Source of the DNA: Symbiodinium natans
Taxonomy: Eukaryota; Sar; Dinophyceae; Suessiales; Symbiodiniaceae
Reading direction: 5' to 3'
Assembly (NCBI GenBank): GCA_905221605.1
Contig: CAJNDS010001780.1
Span: forward strand, 62,001-126,000
DNA: 64,000 nt
Positions within the stretch are counted from its first letter, which is position 1, and each line of letters starts with the position of its first letter. A model generated the notes under the pieces. That model did no database searches, had not been told where the DNA came from, and saw nothing but the letters and a program-made list of their open reading frames with translations. Below, piece by piece: positions 9,004 to 22,500 of the stretch. Position numbers and translations under genes: made by a program.

Positions 9004-10451
9004 CTGTAGATACAAATATAGACATAGATAAGTGAGTAAACATAGGAAATATATGTATGTAGATTATATGTATATATTCCATGTTCTACATGTTATTCCT
9101 TTCTTGCGCTGTAGGCTCTTGGCCCAAACTCAGCTTGTGGGGCAAATCCTGGAAGCTTGGAGAACTGCGTAGGTTCCCACCGACAGAGAAGATAGACATG
9201 TTAGGGTTTCAAAGTTTAGCTTGAGGGTTCTATGGTTAGGGGTTTCGGGTTTAGGGTCAATACACACAATGATTCCAGTCTTTGGCAGAAGAAGTTTTGA
9301 AGGACCGCGTGCAAAACCCTAAGCCCAAAACCCTAAACCGCAAACCCCAAACCCCAAACCCTCAGCCCAGCATCCGTGATCTTCAAGCTGCCATGATGGG
9401 GATTGAGTTGCAACTCGCTTAGACGCCTGGTCATGAGTCGGTGCGCCCGAGCGCATCTTTTCGATGGCGCCGGGAGCCCATGCGAGGTTTAGGGTTTCTA
9501 AACCCCATTTCAACCCTAATTAAACCCTAAACCCTAAACCCTAAACCCTAAACCCTAAACCCTAAACCCTAAACCCTAAACCCTAAACCCTAAACCCTAA
9601 ATCCTAAACCCTAAACCCTGAACCCTAAGCCCCAAACCCTAAACCGTAAACGGGGCCACATCCTATTGTGTTGAAGGTCGCCAACCGAGGGCCCGATTCT
9701 TCTACGGCCTTGCTTGTTTTCAACTTAAGTCTTTGAAGCGAAACCACACCTAGGTCCCACCTTATCTAGTTGATAGGAGTTTAGGGTTTAGGGTTTATGG
9801 TTTAGGGTCTAGGGTCTAGGGTTTTTTGGGGTTTAAGGTTTAGGGTTTAGGGGTTTAGGGGTTTAGGGTTAGGGGTTTTGGGGTTTGGGGTCTAGGGTTT
9901 AGGGCTGGGTTCTGCACTAGCTCTTCGGCTCCGCAAGCAGTTATCCACTGCCCTTGCCAGCCACTGAATAAAAGACAGTAAATAGCAATAGAAATAGGAA
10001 TAAGAAGAATAATGATCATATTAATCATAAGAATAGTGATCATGATCATAGGAAGGGTAATGGTCATAGTAAGAACAGTAGTGGTAAGAATGATAGTCGT
10101 AGTTATTATTTTTGCGGCTGCGCCTGGAGGTGGTTTTGTTGTTGCAGCCCTGCAGCCAAAGCTTGAAACCCTCCTGGGGTTTAGGGTTTTGGGTTTAGGG
10201 TTCAGGGTTTAGGGTTTAGGGTTTAGGGTTAGGTTGGTGCTGAGGAACCTGAATCTCCATGATTGGGACATGATACTATGTACTATGTCTATGAACCGAA
10301 ACCCTAAACCCTAAAACCCGAAACCGTTAACCCTAAACCCTAAACCTTAAGCCCGAAACCCTAAACCCTAAACCTAAGCCCAAAGCCCTAAACCCTAAAC
10401 CCTAACCCCTAAACCCTAACCCCTAAACCCGAAACCCTAAACCCCTCTGAG
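9001..10451 (+). other. Non-coding stretch with telomeric arrays in both orientations
   Basis: CCCTAAA arrays near 9515-9655 and 10300-10443; TTTAGGG near 9780-9905 and 10180-10230; an AT-rich ATAAGAATAATGATCAT-type degenerate repeat at 9965-10110. No convincing exon. Confidence 0.5.
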
Positions 10452-10510
10452 GTGGGCCCCATCAAGTTTCACAAGATCCGGAAGCAGAAGATGAAGTTGA
10501 GCCCGATGTT
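10452..10510 (+). CDS. Candidate exon a
   Basis: VGPIKFHKIRKQKMKLSPM after CTCTGAG (AG 10450-10451). Basic, helix-like. Ends TT before GC at 10511, phase 2, matching the next exon. Confidence 0.45.
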
Positions 10511-13500
10511 GCCAGGGACTCTGGAGGGTTTCCTGAGTTGCCGTTAAGCAACTCAAGTCAAGCTGCCATAAAGCACTAGGGCTTAGGGTTTGGGGTTTAG
10601 GATGACATAATCGGAGTCCAGTTTTTCGGGTCTTGGGCGCTGGGTTCGCAGTAGGGTTTAGGGTTTAGGGTCTATTTCGGGTTTTGGGGTTGATTAGGGT
10701 TTAGGGTTTAGGGTTTAGGGTTTAGGGTGTATCTCGGGTTTTTGTGCTTTACTGAGGTGTAGGGCTGATTCAGGGTTTAGGGTTTAGGGCTTTTGGGTCT
10801 AAGGGTCTTTGGTTTAGGGTAGAATTTCGGGTTTTTAGGTTTTGGGATCAGTTTGAGCATGGTTGAAAGGTTAGGCTGATATTAGTCGCGGCCCTGATCA
10901 AGAACATGCCCGAAACCCCAAGCCCTACACCCCAAACCTTGAACCCCAAACCCCAAACCCCAAACCCTAAACCCTAAACCCTAAACCCTAAACCCCAAAC
11001 CCTAACCCTAAACCCTAAACCCCAAACCCTAAACCCTAAACCCCAAACCCTAAACTCTAAACCCTAAACCCTAAACCCTAAACCTAGCCCTCAACCCTAA
11101 ACCCTAAACCCTAACCCTAAACCCTAAAACGCTTACCTGATGGCAAGCCCCCAACAACCCCATCCAAACCTTAAGTGTCGCCAGGGCTGTCGGAAGAAGC
11201 CCTGTACCCTAAACCCTAAACCCTAAACCTTAAACCCTAAACCCAAAACCCTAAGCCCTGTACTTACCTGGTGGGAAGCGCTGCGCACGAGGTACGGCTG
11301 GTATCACAACTCGCCCTGGTCGGCGTACAACAACCTCAACTGGCAGCCGGGCTCGATATGGTCAGCTCTCCAAATTGATGGTCTTATTTAGGGTTTAGGG
11401 TTCAGGGTTTAGGGTTTAGGGTTTAGGGTTTAGGGTACCATAAATAAGACGGGCCGCCTTACAATAAGGACCCGAAAAGGGGCCATAATTTAGAGAACCC
11501 TAAACCCTGAACCCTCCTGAACCCCAAACCCACGAAAGTGCGGGGAGATGTGACCATCTTATCTTTACTTTTAGGGTTTAGGGTTTAGGGTTTAGGGTTT
11601 AGGGTTTAGGGTTTAGGGTTTAGGGTTTAGGGTTTAGGGTTTAGGGTTTAGGGTTTAGGGTTTAGGGTCATATTGCGGGGAGTTGCTGGGGCGTTTGGGG
11701 GTCTGGGGCGTGCCATGGCGGCCGAAGATGTAGTAATCTGTACGGCTTCTTTTCCAAGTGATCGGGAGAACCCTTCAAACCCTTCAACCCTAAACCCTAA
11801 ACCCTAAACCCTAAACCCTAAACCCTAAACCCTAAACCCGAAACCCGAAACACACTGAGCCCTACCAACGAGGTTCTGGTCGGAGAAAAAGGCCATACGC
11901 AAGACAGTTGTCAACCACGTCGGGGGCCTCTGTGTACACCTTGGCGTGTAGAGTTCGGGATTATGTCAGGTTTGCAGTGTTTGTAGGGTTTGACAGTTTT
12001 GTATCGATTGGGTTATATAGGGGCTTAGATCGTGGTGTAGAAAGTTTAGGGTTCAGGATTATTGGCATCATGTTTTGAAGCACGGCAGAAGCAGTATAGC
12101 TCTTTGCTCTGTCGTGGTAAGCTTCCGACTTAGAGCCACTCGTTGATGCTCAAAGCCTCTTTGGCTTTTTGTCTTTCGAGACAGACAAGGAATCTCCGTG
12201 GCAATGTGAACTTAGACTGTCTTGCTTCTTGGAAGCGATGCTTTCCACACTGGCGGTGAGCTTTCTAGGACCACCAAGCTAACCTGGCAGGGCTGTGGTT
12301 GATCGTGCCTGGGTTGCCCGCTTTGGAGCACCGACCCCAAAATCCCACCCTTAACCCTAGACCCTAAACCCGAAACCCTGCACCCCAAACGCTAAACCCT
12401 AAACCCTAAACCCTAAACCCTAAACCCTAAACCCCCTAAACCCTAAACCCTAAACCCCAAACCTAAACTCTAAACTCTAAACCCTAAACCCTAAACCCTA
12501 AAGCTTCTGCGACGTCCAAATTTGGGCCATGTCTCTGCCCGCTCGTTCCCAGATTTCAGCTGCAGATGTCCTCTTCACTGTCCCTAAACGCTTAACGCTA
12601 AAGCCCTAAACCCTGAACCTGTATAGGTTTAGGGTTTAGGGTTTAGGGTTTAGGGTTTAGGGTTTAGGCTTTGGGTTTAGGGTAATTCCCTAAATCATTA
12701 ACCCCCTAAAAATTGAACTCTTTTTTCCGAAATACCCAAACCCTAAGCTCCAGACCCTAATCCCTAAACCCTAGACCCGAAACCCTGATTCCCTACACCC
12801 TACCCCGAATCCCTAAACCCAAAACCCCGACTCGCTCAAATGGTGAGGTGCAGCGGGTTACTTCAGCGCGCGAGTTCGGTGAAGCGCTCAGCCAAAGCTC
12901 TGGGGGGGGGGGCGTGCGAGTAACCTGCTATACTCATCAACGCAGGACGCTTAAGGTTCAGGGGTTCTAGGGTTTTGGGTTTAGGGTTTCGGGTTTGATA
13001 GAGTTTCGGACTTAGGGTTGAGGGAGATTAGGGTTCAGGTCTCATTTGCCTGCTTTTTCCAAGGGGCAGGGTTACTGTAGGAAGGCATGAGGGTCGCTTC
13101 TGTAGATTCTGGCTGCAAACTCCACCACCGAACCCTGACACCTAAAAATCTTCAACCTGTCAACAGTATTCTTTAGAGAAGTTTGTAAAGTTACAGACGC
13201 CTTTCGACTTGGAAGCTGGTGTAGACCGAACTCTTTTTGGATTCGGGTCTTTGGGAACTGGTGTTTAGGGATTCTGCCATAGGGTTTATACTACTCCCGA
13301 TTATAATCCCTATGAAGGACTCCTAGTATACGGGGGAACATCCTAAGATTCGGCCTTACGGTTGTTAGAGGGTTTTCCAGTTTCTACCTGAAGGTTCATG
13401 GTACTTACTAACCAATCATAACTGGGCTTAGAACCCTACTTATAATTTGTGATAACCCCTATAAGGCCCTTTAGGGGTATTATAAGTAGGGTTATAAGTA

Positions 13501-16500
13501 CAGTTATAATTGGTTAGTAAGTACCATGAACCCTCAAGCAGGGTCTGATGGCAGGTACGCGTCTGGATGAATCTCCAGCAGTGATTCAGGACGCATCGCC
13601 AAGGGCTGAAGGGCCTGAGCTCTGCTTGTTTGGGTGTGGGTTTAGGGTTTAGGGTTTAGGGTTTAGGGTTTAGGGTTTAGGGTTTAGGGTTTAGGGTTTA
13701 GGGTTCAGGGTTTAGGGTTTAGGGTTTAGGGTTTAGGGAGGCTTAACCCTTAAGCCCTAAAGCCTAAACACTCAACTGCCAAAACCTGCATTTTCCAAGC
13801 TCAACCCCTTGAACCCCCGGTAGCCGGACACATTGCGAGGCAGCGATCGAATTTGAAAACAGCATGAGCGTTTAGGGTTTGGGATTAGACTGCCCATTTC
13901 GTCAGTATAAACCTAAGCATGCGCAACCCTCGCCTTCTCTCTGTCGCCCCTTTCTTTCGCCTTGTGCATGCCACCTTGGCCGTAGGAGCTCTCGCAACAG
14001 GGCCCCTTCACCTTGTTCTGCCCGGGCGCCCGTGGGGATCGGAAATGAAGGGCTGTGGAATGATAGGGTTGTGAAGGGAGGGGGTTCAAGGGGGGGTCTG
14101 TAGCCCAAGCTTCCCTAACAATCCCCAAAGCTTCCCTAAAGTTCCCTAGGTACCTACCCGCTATGAACCCCTCTGCCTAAACCCTAAACCCTAAACCCTA
14201 AACCCTAAACCCTAAACCCTAAACCCTAAACCCTAAACCCTAAACCCTAAACCCTAAACCCTAAACCCTAAACCCTAAACCCTAAACCCTAAACCCTAAA
14301 CCCTAAACCCTAAACCCTAACCCTAACCCTAAACCCTAAACAAACCCTAAACCCTAAACCCTAAACCCTAAACCCTAAACCCTAAACCCTAAACCCCCCT
14401 AAACCCTAAACCCTAAACCCTAAACCCTAAACCCTAAACCCTAAACCCTAAACCCAAAACACTAAACCCTAAACCCTAAACCCTAAACCCTAAACCCTAA
14501 ACCCTAAACCCTAAACCCTAAACCCTAAACCCTAAACCCTAAACCCTAACCCTAAACCCTAAACCCTAAACCCGAAACCCTAAACCCTAAACCCCAAACC
14601 CTAAACCCCCATGAACCCCCCTCCCTTATGAACCCTAGAAGGGATGCTTTACAGGGACGGCTGCGGATCGGAATTGTTGTTTAGGCTTGGGATATTCCCC
14701 CTATACTAACAGTTCTGAACAAGGAACAAGGACTAATGTACCCCCTACTGTAATCCCTACCAAGGACGGTTGGTATCAGGGGGAACATCCCAAGTTTAGG
14801 CCGTTTAGGGCGTCTAGGCCATCTTCAAGGCGCCTCTCCCACCCCCGGGCCACACCCCCCGCGTCACCCCTTCAAAGTCAGAGGCTGACTTTTGCATCCT
14901 AAACCCCCAGCCGCCTCAGCGCCAAGCCCTTAAACCCTAAACCCCTGAACCCTAAACCTTAAAACCCTAAAACCCTAAAACCCTTAGACCCTTAAACCCT
15001 TAAACCCTTAAACCCTTAAACCCTTAAACCCTTAAACCCAAAAACCCTTAAACCCTTAAACCCTTAAACCCAAACCCTTGGCGTGAGGTCCCAGCAACAC
15101 GGCCATGGAGCTGATCCGTGAGGATGCTTGGGAGAAGCTGTGGGGCGAGGCCTGCGTTTGCGCCTCAAACCCCAGACCCCAAACTCCAAACCCCAAACCC
15201 GAAACCCTAAACACTAAACCCCAAACCCTAAACCCTAAACCCCAAACCCTAAACCCTAAACCCCAAACCCTAAACCCTAACCCCTAAACTTTGGTCTTTT
15301 AGGGTTTGGGGCACCTTGGGCTTTAGCGCCCGCGCGTCTCAGAGTTCGGGCCGCAGAAATGTTATTTAGGGTTTTTGGGTTTAGGTTTAGGGTTTAGGGT
15401 TTAGGGTGCGAACCGCTTCAAGCTGGGTAGGCCCTTGGGTTATGTGTCATGTTCCCTTTCTAGGTTTAGGAGGATCATATGTAGGAGTACTTTTCAGAGG
15501 GTTTTAAGGGTCCTAGTAAGACATTGAGGGAATGACAAACAATTGCTGCTCAGGATTTCTTTTAACCTTAAACCCAAAACCCTGAACCCCTACACCCTAA
15601 ACCCTAAACCCTGTTATTCTCGGGATTCTCCCGTGCTTGGTGTGGGGGGCGCTGAGCTGAGGATCTAAAGAGTGGGCGTTCGCTGTACCGAGGCGTTGAA
15701 GCTCGGGTTTCGCGGGAAAGCATGCAGGGGTCAGGGCTCAGGGCTCAGGGCTCAGGGCTGCGGGTTTAGGGTTTAGGGTTTGTAGGGTTTATAGGGTTTA
15801 TAGGGTTTATAGGGTTTATAGGGTTTATAGGGTTTATAGGGTTTAGGGTTTAGGGTTTGGGGTTTAGGGTTTGGGGTTTAGACCCTGGTTCTGGATCCGA
15901 TGCTTCTGAGCTGCTGCGGGAAAGGTGTTGGTCCATTCAATACGGCGAATCTGTTCTAGGGCGCTGAGCCCTGAAACCCCAAGCCCCAAACCCTGAACTA
16001 AAACCCTTAAGCCTTGTAAACCCTTAAACCCCAAAGCCCAAACCCTGAACCTGAACTAAAACCCCCTTGAACCCCAAGCCCCCCGGCCCACAAACCCCTA
16101 AACCCTGAACCAAAGCTCCCAGTCAAGCACCCTGACGAAGAATGTCCCATCCTGCCAGGAGAAGGCGACGTTCTTCCGCCACCATGTTGTCAGAGCCCGG
16201 ATTTGCCTGCTTTTCGGAGCTTTGAGGGGTTTAGGCTTTTGTGGTTTCAGGGTGTAGGGTTTAGGGTTCAGGGTTTCGGGTTTAGGGTTTGGGGTTTAGG
16301 GTTTAGGGTTTAGGGCGGTTTAGATTTTAGGGTTTAGGGCCCTAAACCCTAAACGAAACGCTGTTAGCGAGGAGGGACAGAAGGCCAAACCGCTGTATCT
16401 CCTCTTCCAGCCCAGTGCCTTTCACCAAAAGGGTTTAGCGTTTAGGGTTTGGGGTTTAGGGTTTAGGGCTTAGGGCTAAGCAGCCGCAGTGCCTTCTTTC

Positions 16501-19500
16501 GTACGTGCAACATGCCTGAGAAGCCTGGGGATTGGGTTTCGCACAGGGTTTCGGGCTTTGGGGTTCGGGGACAGGGTTTTTTTGAGTGTTTAGGGCGTAG
16601 GATGCAACCCTCTCTTGCCGCCGCCGCGGGCTTCGATGGCCTCAGGTCATTTGGCCACTTGGGTTTCGGTTTCGGTGCATTGGTGCCCGTCCCACATGGC
16701 GTTGAGCAACTACACAGCTCTAAGGCCTTCACTCCTGAAAGAATCACTCCACCGTGCTCTCAAATCCCCAACCCCAAGCCACAAACGTACTACAAGCACC
16801 GGGTCAGGGTGGGGGGTTTACGGATACGGGGACCAGTTTGGGAGTTGAGCGTTGAAGGTTTTTTAGGGTCCAGAGAAGTTTTCGTCCCGCCTTCCCTCCC
16901 GATGGCCGTGGTTCTCCTGGTGCTGGCGCAGCTGTGCCCCGGCAAGACCGGTTCCTTCCGGTTGGATTTTGAAATTTAGGATTTAGGGTTTAGGGTTTAG
17001 GGTTTAGGATTTAGGGTTCGGCTTTAGGGCAAGGGTTTTTTGTGTTATGGCTGCCCAGGTACAGGGCTAGGAGTTTCAAGAGCGTGTCTTGATCAGCCTT
17101 TGAGCTGGGCCTTCCAGCAAGGGCTGGTAGCCGTGCATGTCGATCTGTATTTGTGGTGTAGCTGGGGGGTCTCGATGATTCCTTGTCCTTTAGGATACTA
17201 GCAATTTCCACATCAGCGTGGGGGTGTAGGGTTCTTGAGACTGCTGTGGTTAGGGTTCCCCAAGCCTACGCCCTGAACCCTACACCACCCTCGGCCCTGA
17301 GGGCACCGCAGAGCAGCCCAAGCCCGCAACTGCTGACAGGCCTTAGGGCCTGGGGTTGAGGGGCGCCCCTAAACCCTGAACCCTAAACCCTAAACCCTAA
17401 ACCCTAAACCCTAAAACCCTAAACCCTAAACCCTAAACCCTAGAACTGCTGGCCAGCTAAGGCACATATGGGCGACCCAGGCGGGTGTCTGGCTGTTGGG
17501 CATATGGAGGGTTTCTACATGAGGGTCCCTGGGGATACGACCTGTTATAGTAGGGTCCCTCTCATGTTTTTTTCCACCGAACAAGGGCCGCAATTTAGAG
17601 AACTGAGCGTTTTTTTTGTGGGGGCGTGACTGAGGCTTCTGACACAACCTTCACTGGTTAATTTATACCATGTATTGCAAAATCTTGCAGTACATCTTTT
17701 GACACTGACAGCACGACCTTGCATTGGAGCTGCAGCCCCGTAGCTGCACCTTGCACCCCTGCCAACTCAGCTCCCGTCAACATGCGCGCTCGTGCGTGCG
17801 TCAGGCCTTGAGCCACCTTTTCTCGGGTGTCTTGAGCATGTTTGAGAAGCTCTTTGGAAACAAGCAGCAATATTTCGGCAAAGTGTTTCAAGGCACTGCT
17901 TCCCCGTCTGCCCCCCAAAATTTCCCGACGGCCCGCTCTCTGAAGCCATAGCTTCCATGCAGTGTTTACCCTAAACCCTAAACCCTAAACCCTAAACCCT
18001 AAACCCTAAACCCTAAACCCTAAACCCTAAACCCTAAACCCTGAACCCTAAACCCTAAACCCTAAACCCTAAACCCTAAACCTAAGCCTTCGGCACAGGT
18101 GCTGCAGGCGTCTGGCAGCCAGGTTGAAGGACCGGGTACCACAAGTGGCCCTGAAGCACTTGGGTTTAGGGTTTAGGGTGATTGGAGTGCTTAGGCTGTC
18201 TAGGGAGTCTATAGCCGGCAGGGGGTTCGGGGTGTTTAGGGGGGATTTGTCATTTTGGGTTGCACGCCCGCCTCAGAGCCAGCAATTGACGACCTCCTGG
18301 GCACCCGAAATCCCAGCACCTCCAGCCAACCCCCACAACAACCCACCCAAACCCCACCCGCGCAGAACCCCCCAAGACGGGGCCCGGCCAGGAGTGGAGC
18401 CCGAAGGGCCCTGTCCAATCCTCCGCACGCAGCTGAGGATCAAGGCTGTCGGCCGTGGCTTACGTAGGGTTTAGGGTTCAGGGTTTAGGGTTTAGGGTAA
18501 GGGGCCAAGACCCAAAAAACTGAAGCCCTGCTAACGCTGCACCTAGGACCCGACACCCAATTGCGGAGCAATTGTGTATGTTGCCGGGGGGTCAAGGCTT
18601 AGGGTTTCGGATTTAGGGTTAGGGTTTAGGGCTTGGGGTTTTGCCATTCTCGTGGGTAGGGACAAGAGAGTCCACAAGGGGTGCCCCTTAGCCTCGAAGC
18701 CCTAACCCTAAACCCCTAAACACCTCAAGGGCCCGTACCTCCCAGCCCCAAACCTGAAACGCCAACGCCGCGCGGAGGCAGCGTACGGACCCATGGGACC
18801 CAGGGAGGGCGACGATGAGGTGATTCCTGCGATCGGGGTCCAGGGCTTCGGGGATTTTCAGTTCGTGGTAGAGGTCGCTCGACCCTAAACTCGAAACCCT
18901 AAACCCTAAACCCTAAACTCGAAACCCTAAACCCGAAACCCTAAACCCTAAACCCTAAACTCGAAACCCTAAACCCTAAACTCGAAACCCTAAACCCTAA
19001 ACCCTAAACCCTAAACCCTAAACCCTAAACCCTAAACCCTAAACCCTAAACCCTAAACCCTAAACCCTAAACCCTAAGCCAAAGTGCACTTCCCGGATCC
19101 CGGGTTCTGGGGGTCGCTTGTCAGAGTGTGGGGCTTATAGGGAGAGTTCTGGGATGTAGTGGGCTTCTTACGTGAAGGACCTTTGTGCCGTGTGCTATGT
19201 CGGTCCACTCTACTCACAGTTTCCCCGAAGTCGTAGACCCTAAAACCCTAAAACCTAAACCCTAGGGCAAGAGGCTTATATAATCACATACTGCATATAC
19301 GAAGGCTTACTCTTCATTGGCGAGCGCATGTTCTTGGCTTGAGGAAATCACGCCCGTCCGTCGCTGCTCAGTTTCCAGGAGGTTAGTTTCACAGCAAGAA
19401 CCAGAGCAAGACCATGTCAACCCCTTGAGCCCCTACATCCCCTAAGCCCTAAACCCAGAAGCCCCAGACCCTAAACCCTGCACCTTACACCCCAGACCCT

Positions 19501-22500
19501 AAACCCTGAACTCTAAGCCCTGAACCACCTTGAGCCGGCCATTGTGATGGTCGCGGCACTTCTGTGGCCTGGTCGGAGGGCCCTGCAGCGCCACTCTAAG
19601 CCAACATCCGAAAGCCAAATTGAATAATCCCTAGGGTTTAGGGTTTAGGGTTTAGGGTTTAGGGTTTAGGGTTTAGGGTTTAGGGTCCCTAAACCCTTCC
19701 AAACCAACTCCAAACCTTACTTCCCCTGAGCAACAAACATTCGAAGCATGCCATCTCCAAGTCGGTGATGCATGGGCTTCTCACCCGCGGCGGGGTGCCT
19801 CGCTCGGCCACCGTAACCCAAGTCTTTTTTTTTGTTCTGGCAAAATGGCTTGGAAAACCCTTAACCCTAAACCCTAAAACCCCACACCCTAAACCTTAAA
19901 CCCTAAACGCTAAACGCCAAGCTCTAAACGGTCTACCCCAAGCACCGAGCGGTATCTCATGTTTCTGGACAGTGGTGTTTTGTTTATTGAGGGACCGCTT
20001 GTCTCAGCATAGCAGCGCATGTCTAATGATGCAGTGTGTTGGATTAGGGTTTGGGGTTTAGGGTTTTGGGATAAAGGTTTATCCTCGCGGACTCATGTGT
20101 GATAAACCTGAGCCCGAAGCCCTAAACCCTAAACCCTTCAGCCCCTTCATGTGTTTGTTTGATTCGAATCTCAAGCCCGTGCGCCACCTAGAACCCCCAG
20201 AAGCCAAACCTCCAAGCACCCCACACCCTAAACCCTAAACCCTAAACCCTAAACCCTAAACTCTAAACCCTAAACCCTAAACCCTAAACCCTAAACCCTA
20301 AACCCCTGACGCCTGAACCCTCACAGTTCTTTGACATGTGCATCAGCAAAACCATTCATGAACTGAAGGCGTTCTTGTGCTCATAAATTCTAGTTTGGGT
20401 TAGTCTCGGTGCCATGTCGGGTTACAAGAAGTCGGCAGTTCTCACAACGGGGGATGAAGTGCCGAGAGCTTCCACAACGGGGGCTCGCCGACTTCGCATC
20501 ACCGATGTGGCACGATGTGTCCTGACGCATGTACCGCGAGGGTACCCTAAACCCTAAACCCTAAACCCTAAACTCTAAACCCTAAACCCTAAACCCGAAA
20601 CCCCTATAACTCCTCATCCTCATTCTTCACTTTCGAAGGTCCTCACCTCCTTCGACGGGTTCTGAAGTGTGGGCCCTTGAATAGTGCAGGGGAGAAACGG
20701 TAAAGGGCGCATACGAAGTTCCCTTGCAACTACCCTAAAGCCTAAACCCCGAAGCCCTAAACTCTCAACCCCAAACGCCCTAAAGCCCTAAAACCCTAAA
20801 CCCTAAACGCTAAACCCTGAACCCTAAACCCTAAACCCTAAACCCTGAACCCTGAACCTGAAATACCCCAAGAGTTTCCCAAGGTCGGACATGGACGAAG
20901 TGCCTGAAGCAGGGCCGTCGCCAGTCGGATCCAGCCCGGAGGCCTTCAGGGCTGTCCTAGCCACAGTTGGGTTTAGGGTTTAGGGTTTAGGGTTTAGGGT
21001 TTAGGGTTTAGGGTTTAGGGTTTAGGGTTTGGGGTTTAGAGCTCAGGGAACTCCAAAAAAGCAGAAGAATCTTGATCGCAATTGGCATCTGTGGTCACCT
21101 CTTAGTCTGTATATTTCGATTAGTACCTGTTAGCATTTCTTGAATATGTTGTGGGGTTTCTCAAGCAGGTTCTAGTAGACAGTGGGTTTTGAGTTGAGAG
21201 TTTCGAGATTTTGAGGTTTGGGGTTTGGGGTCGTAAGGATTTGCACGCTTAGGGGGGTTCAGGAGCTGAGCAGCGGGACCCCAAACTCCTTGAACGACAC
21301 AGGTTGGGCGCTTAAATGGGGTTTAGGGCCTTAGGGTTTAGGAGAAGCTTCCAAAGCCCTTGCAAACCCTAAATCCGAAGCCCTAAACCCCCTAAACCCC
21401 TAAACCCCTAAACCCCTAAACCCCTAAACCCCAAACCCCAAACCCTAAACCCTAAACCCTAGACCCTAAACCCTAAACCCAAAACCCTAAACCCTAAACC
21501 CTAAACCCCAAACCCTAAACCCTAAACCCTAACTTCCTGCCAGGCTGCTGTACATGTAGATGGTCAAGGCCGGAGGGGCCGCATTGCAGGAGCAGTAGGC
21601 TTGGCCCAGCATGTGGGCATTTCACAAAATGGGGTTTAGGGTTTAGGGTTTAGGGTTTAGGGTTTAGGCACCCCAAATGGAATAGAATGACCTTGAAAGG
21701 GAGTACCAGTATGTTCGGAAACCCCCATGTGCTTCTACCCTACATCCCAAACCGTACGGCCTAAAGCCTCAACCCTGAACCCTAACCCCCCAAAAGACTT
21801 TACGACCCTAGGCTCTAAAAGCCCAAAGCCAGGAAAAAAGAGTGTAGTCAGTTATGCACGAAGGGAAGCCTTGAGCTCTACTTGACTCAGGGTTTAGGGT
21901 TTAGGGTTTAGGGTTTGGGGTTTAGGGTTTAGGGTTTAGGGTTCTGAGCGCCCTGTAGTAAGATTTCAGGGTTTAGGGCTTCTTTCTAATCTTTGTAATC
22001 CCACGGCCCATCACGAGCCCACCCTGACCCAAAGCCCCCATCCCCCTCTGCTAACTAGTTCTTGGTAGGGAATTCGGGCATTCGGTACAGTTTACTCAAT
22101 TCCCATATTGCCTGCTAAGAACCAGCAACCCTAAACCCTCTCTGACTCCAGACGACGAGCCACCCCTGCCTCCTCCCGCAGATGAGGCTGGCGCAAACCC
22201 TAAACCCTAAGCCCTAAGCCCTAAGCCCTAAGCCCTAAACCCAAAACCCTAAATGTTGAAGATTTTTTGGGCTGCGGGGTGGGACACGGCGAGGATGCTA
22301 GACCCTAAACGCCGCTTCGGGTTCAACATGTTGAATCCCAAACATCAGGGTTCTGGGTTTAGTTTGTTTAGGGTTTAGGGTTTGGGGTTTGGGGTTTAGG
22401 GTTTAGGGTTTAGGGTTTAGGGTTTAGGGTTTAGGTCAAGTGCCTGCGGTAGAGTACGGAGCTATCCAAGAAGGCTTAGGACCTAGGGCTTCTGCGCACC

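Noticed and set aside
8413-9082. Thr/Tyr/His repeat proteins on the - strand
   Set aside because: Translations of (TATG)n and TGGTGATGG repeats; open in every register.
14177-14610. A true chromosome end
   Set aside because: Arrays occur in both orientations all along the window with exon-bearing sequence on each side, so they are interstitial.
16867-16975. Signal-peptide start MAVVLLVLAQLCPG as a new gene
   Set aside because: Attractive, but the segment is a pyrimidine-rich stretch leading to an acceptor CTGGCGCAG at 16931, and the short frame ends in telomere-like sequence. I treat only 16932-16960 as a candidate exon.
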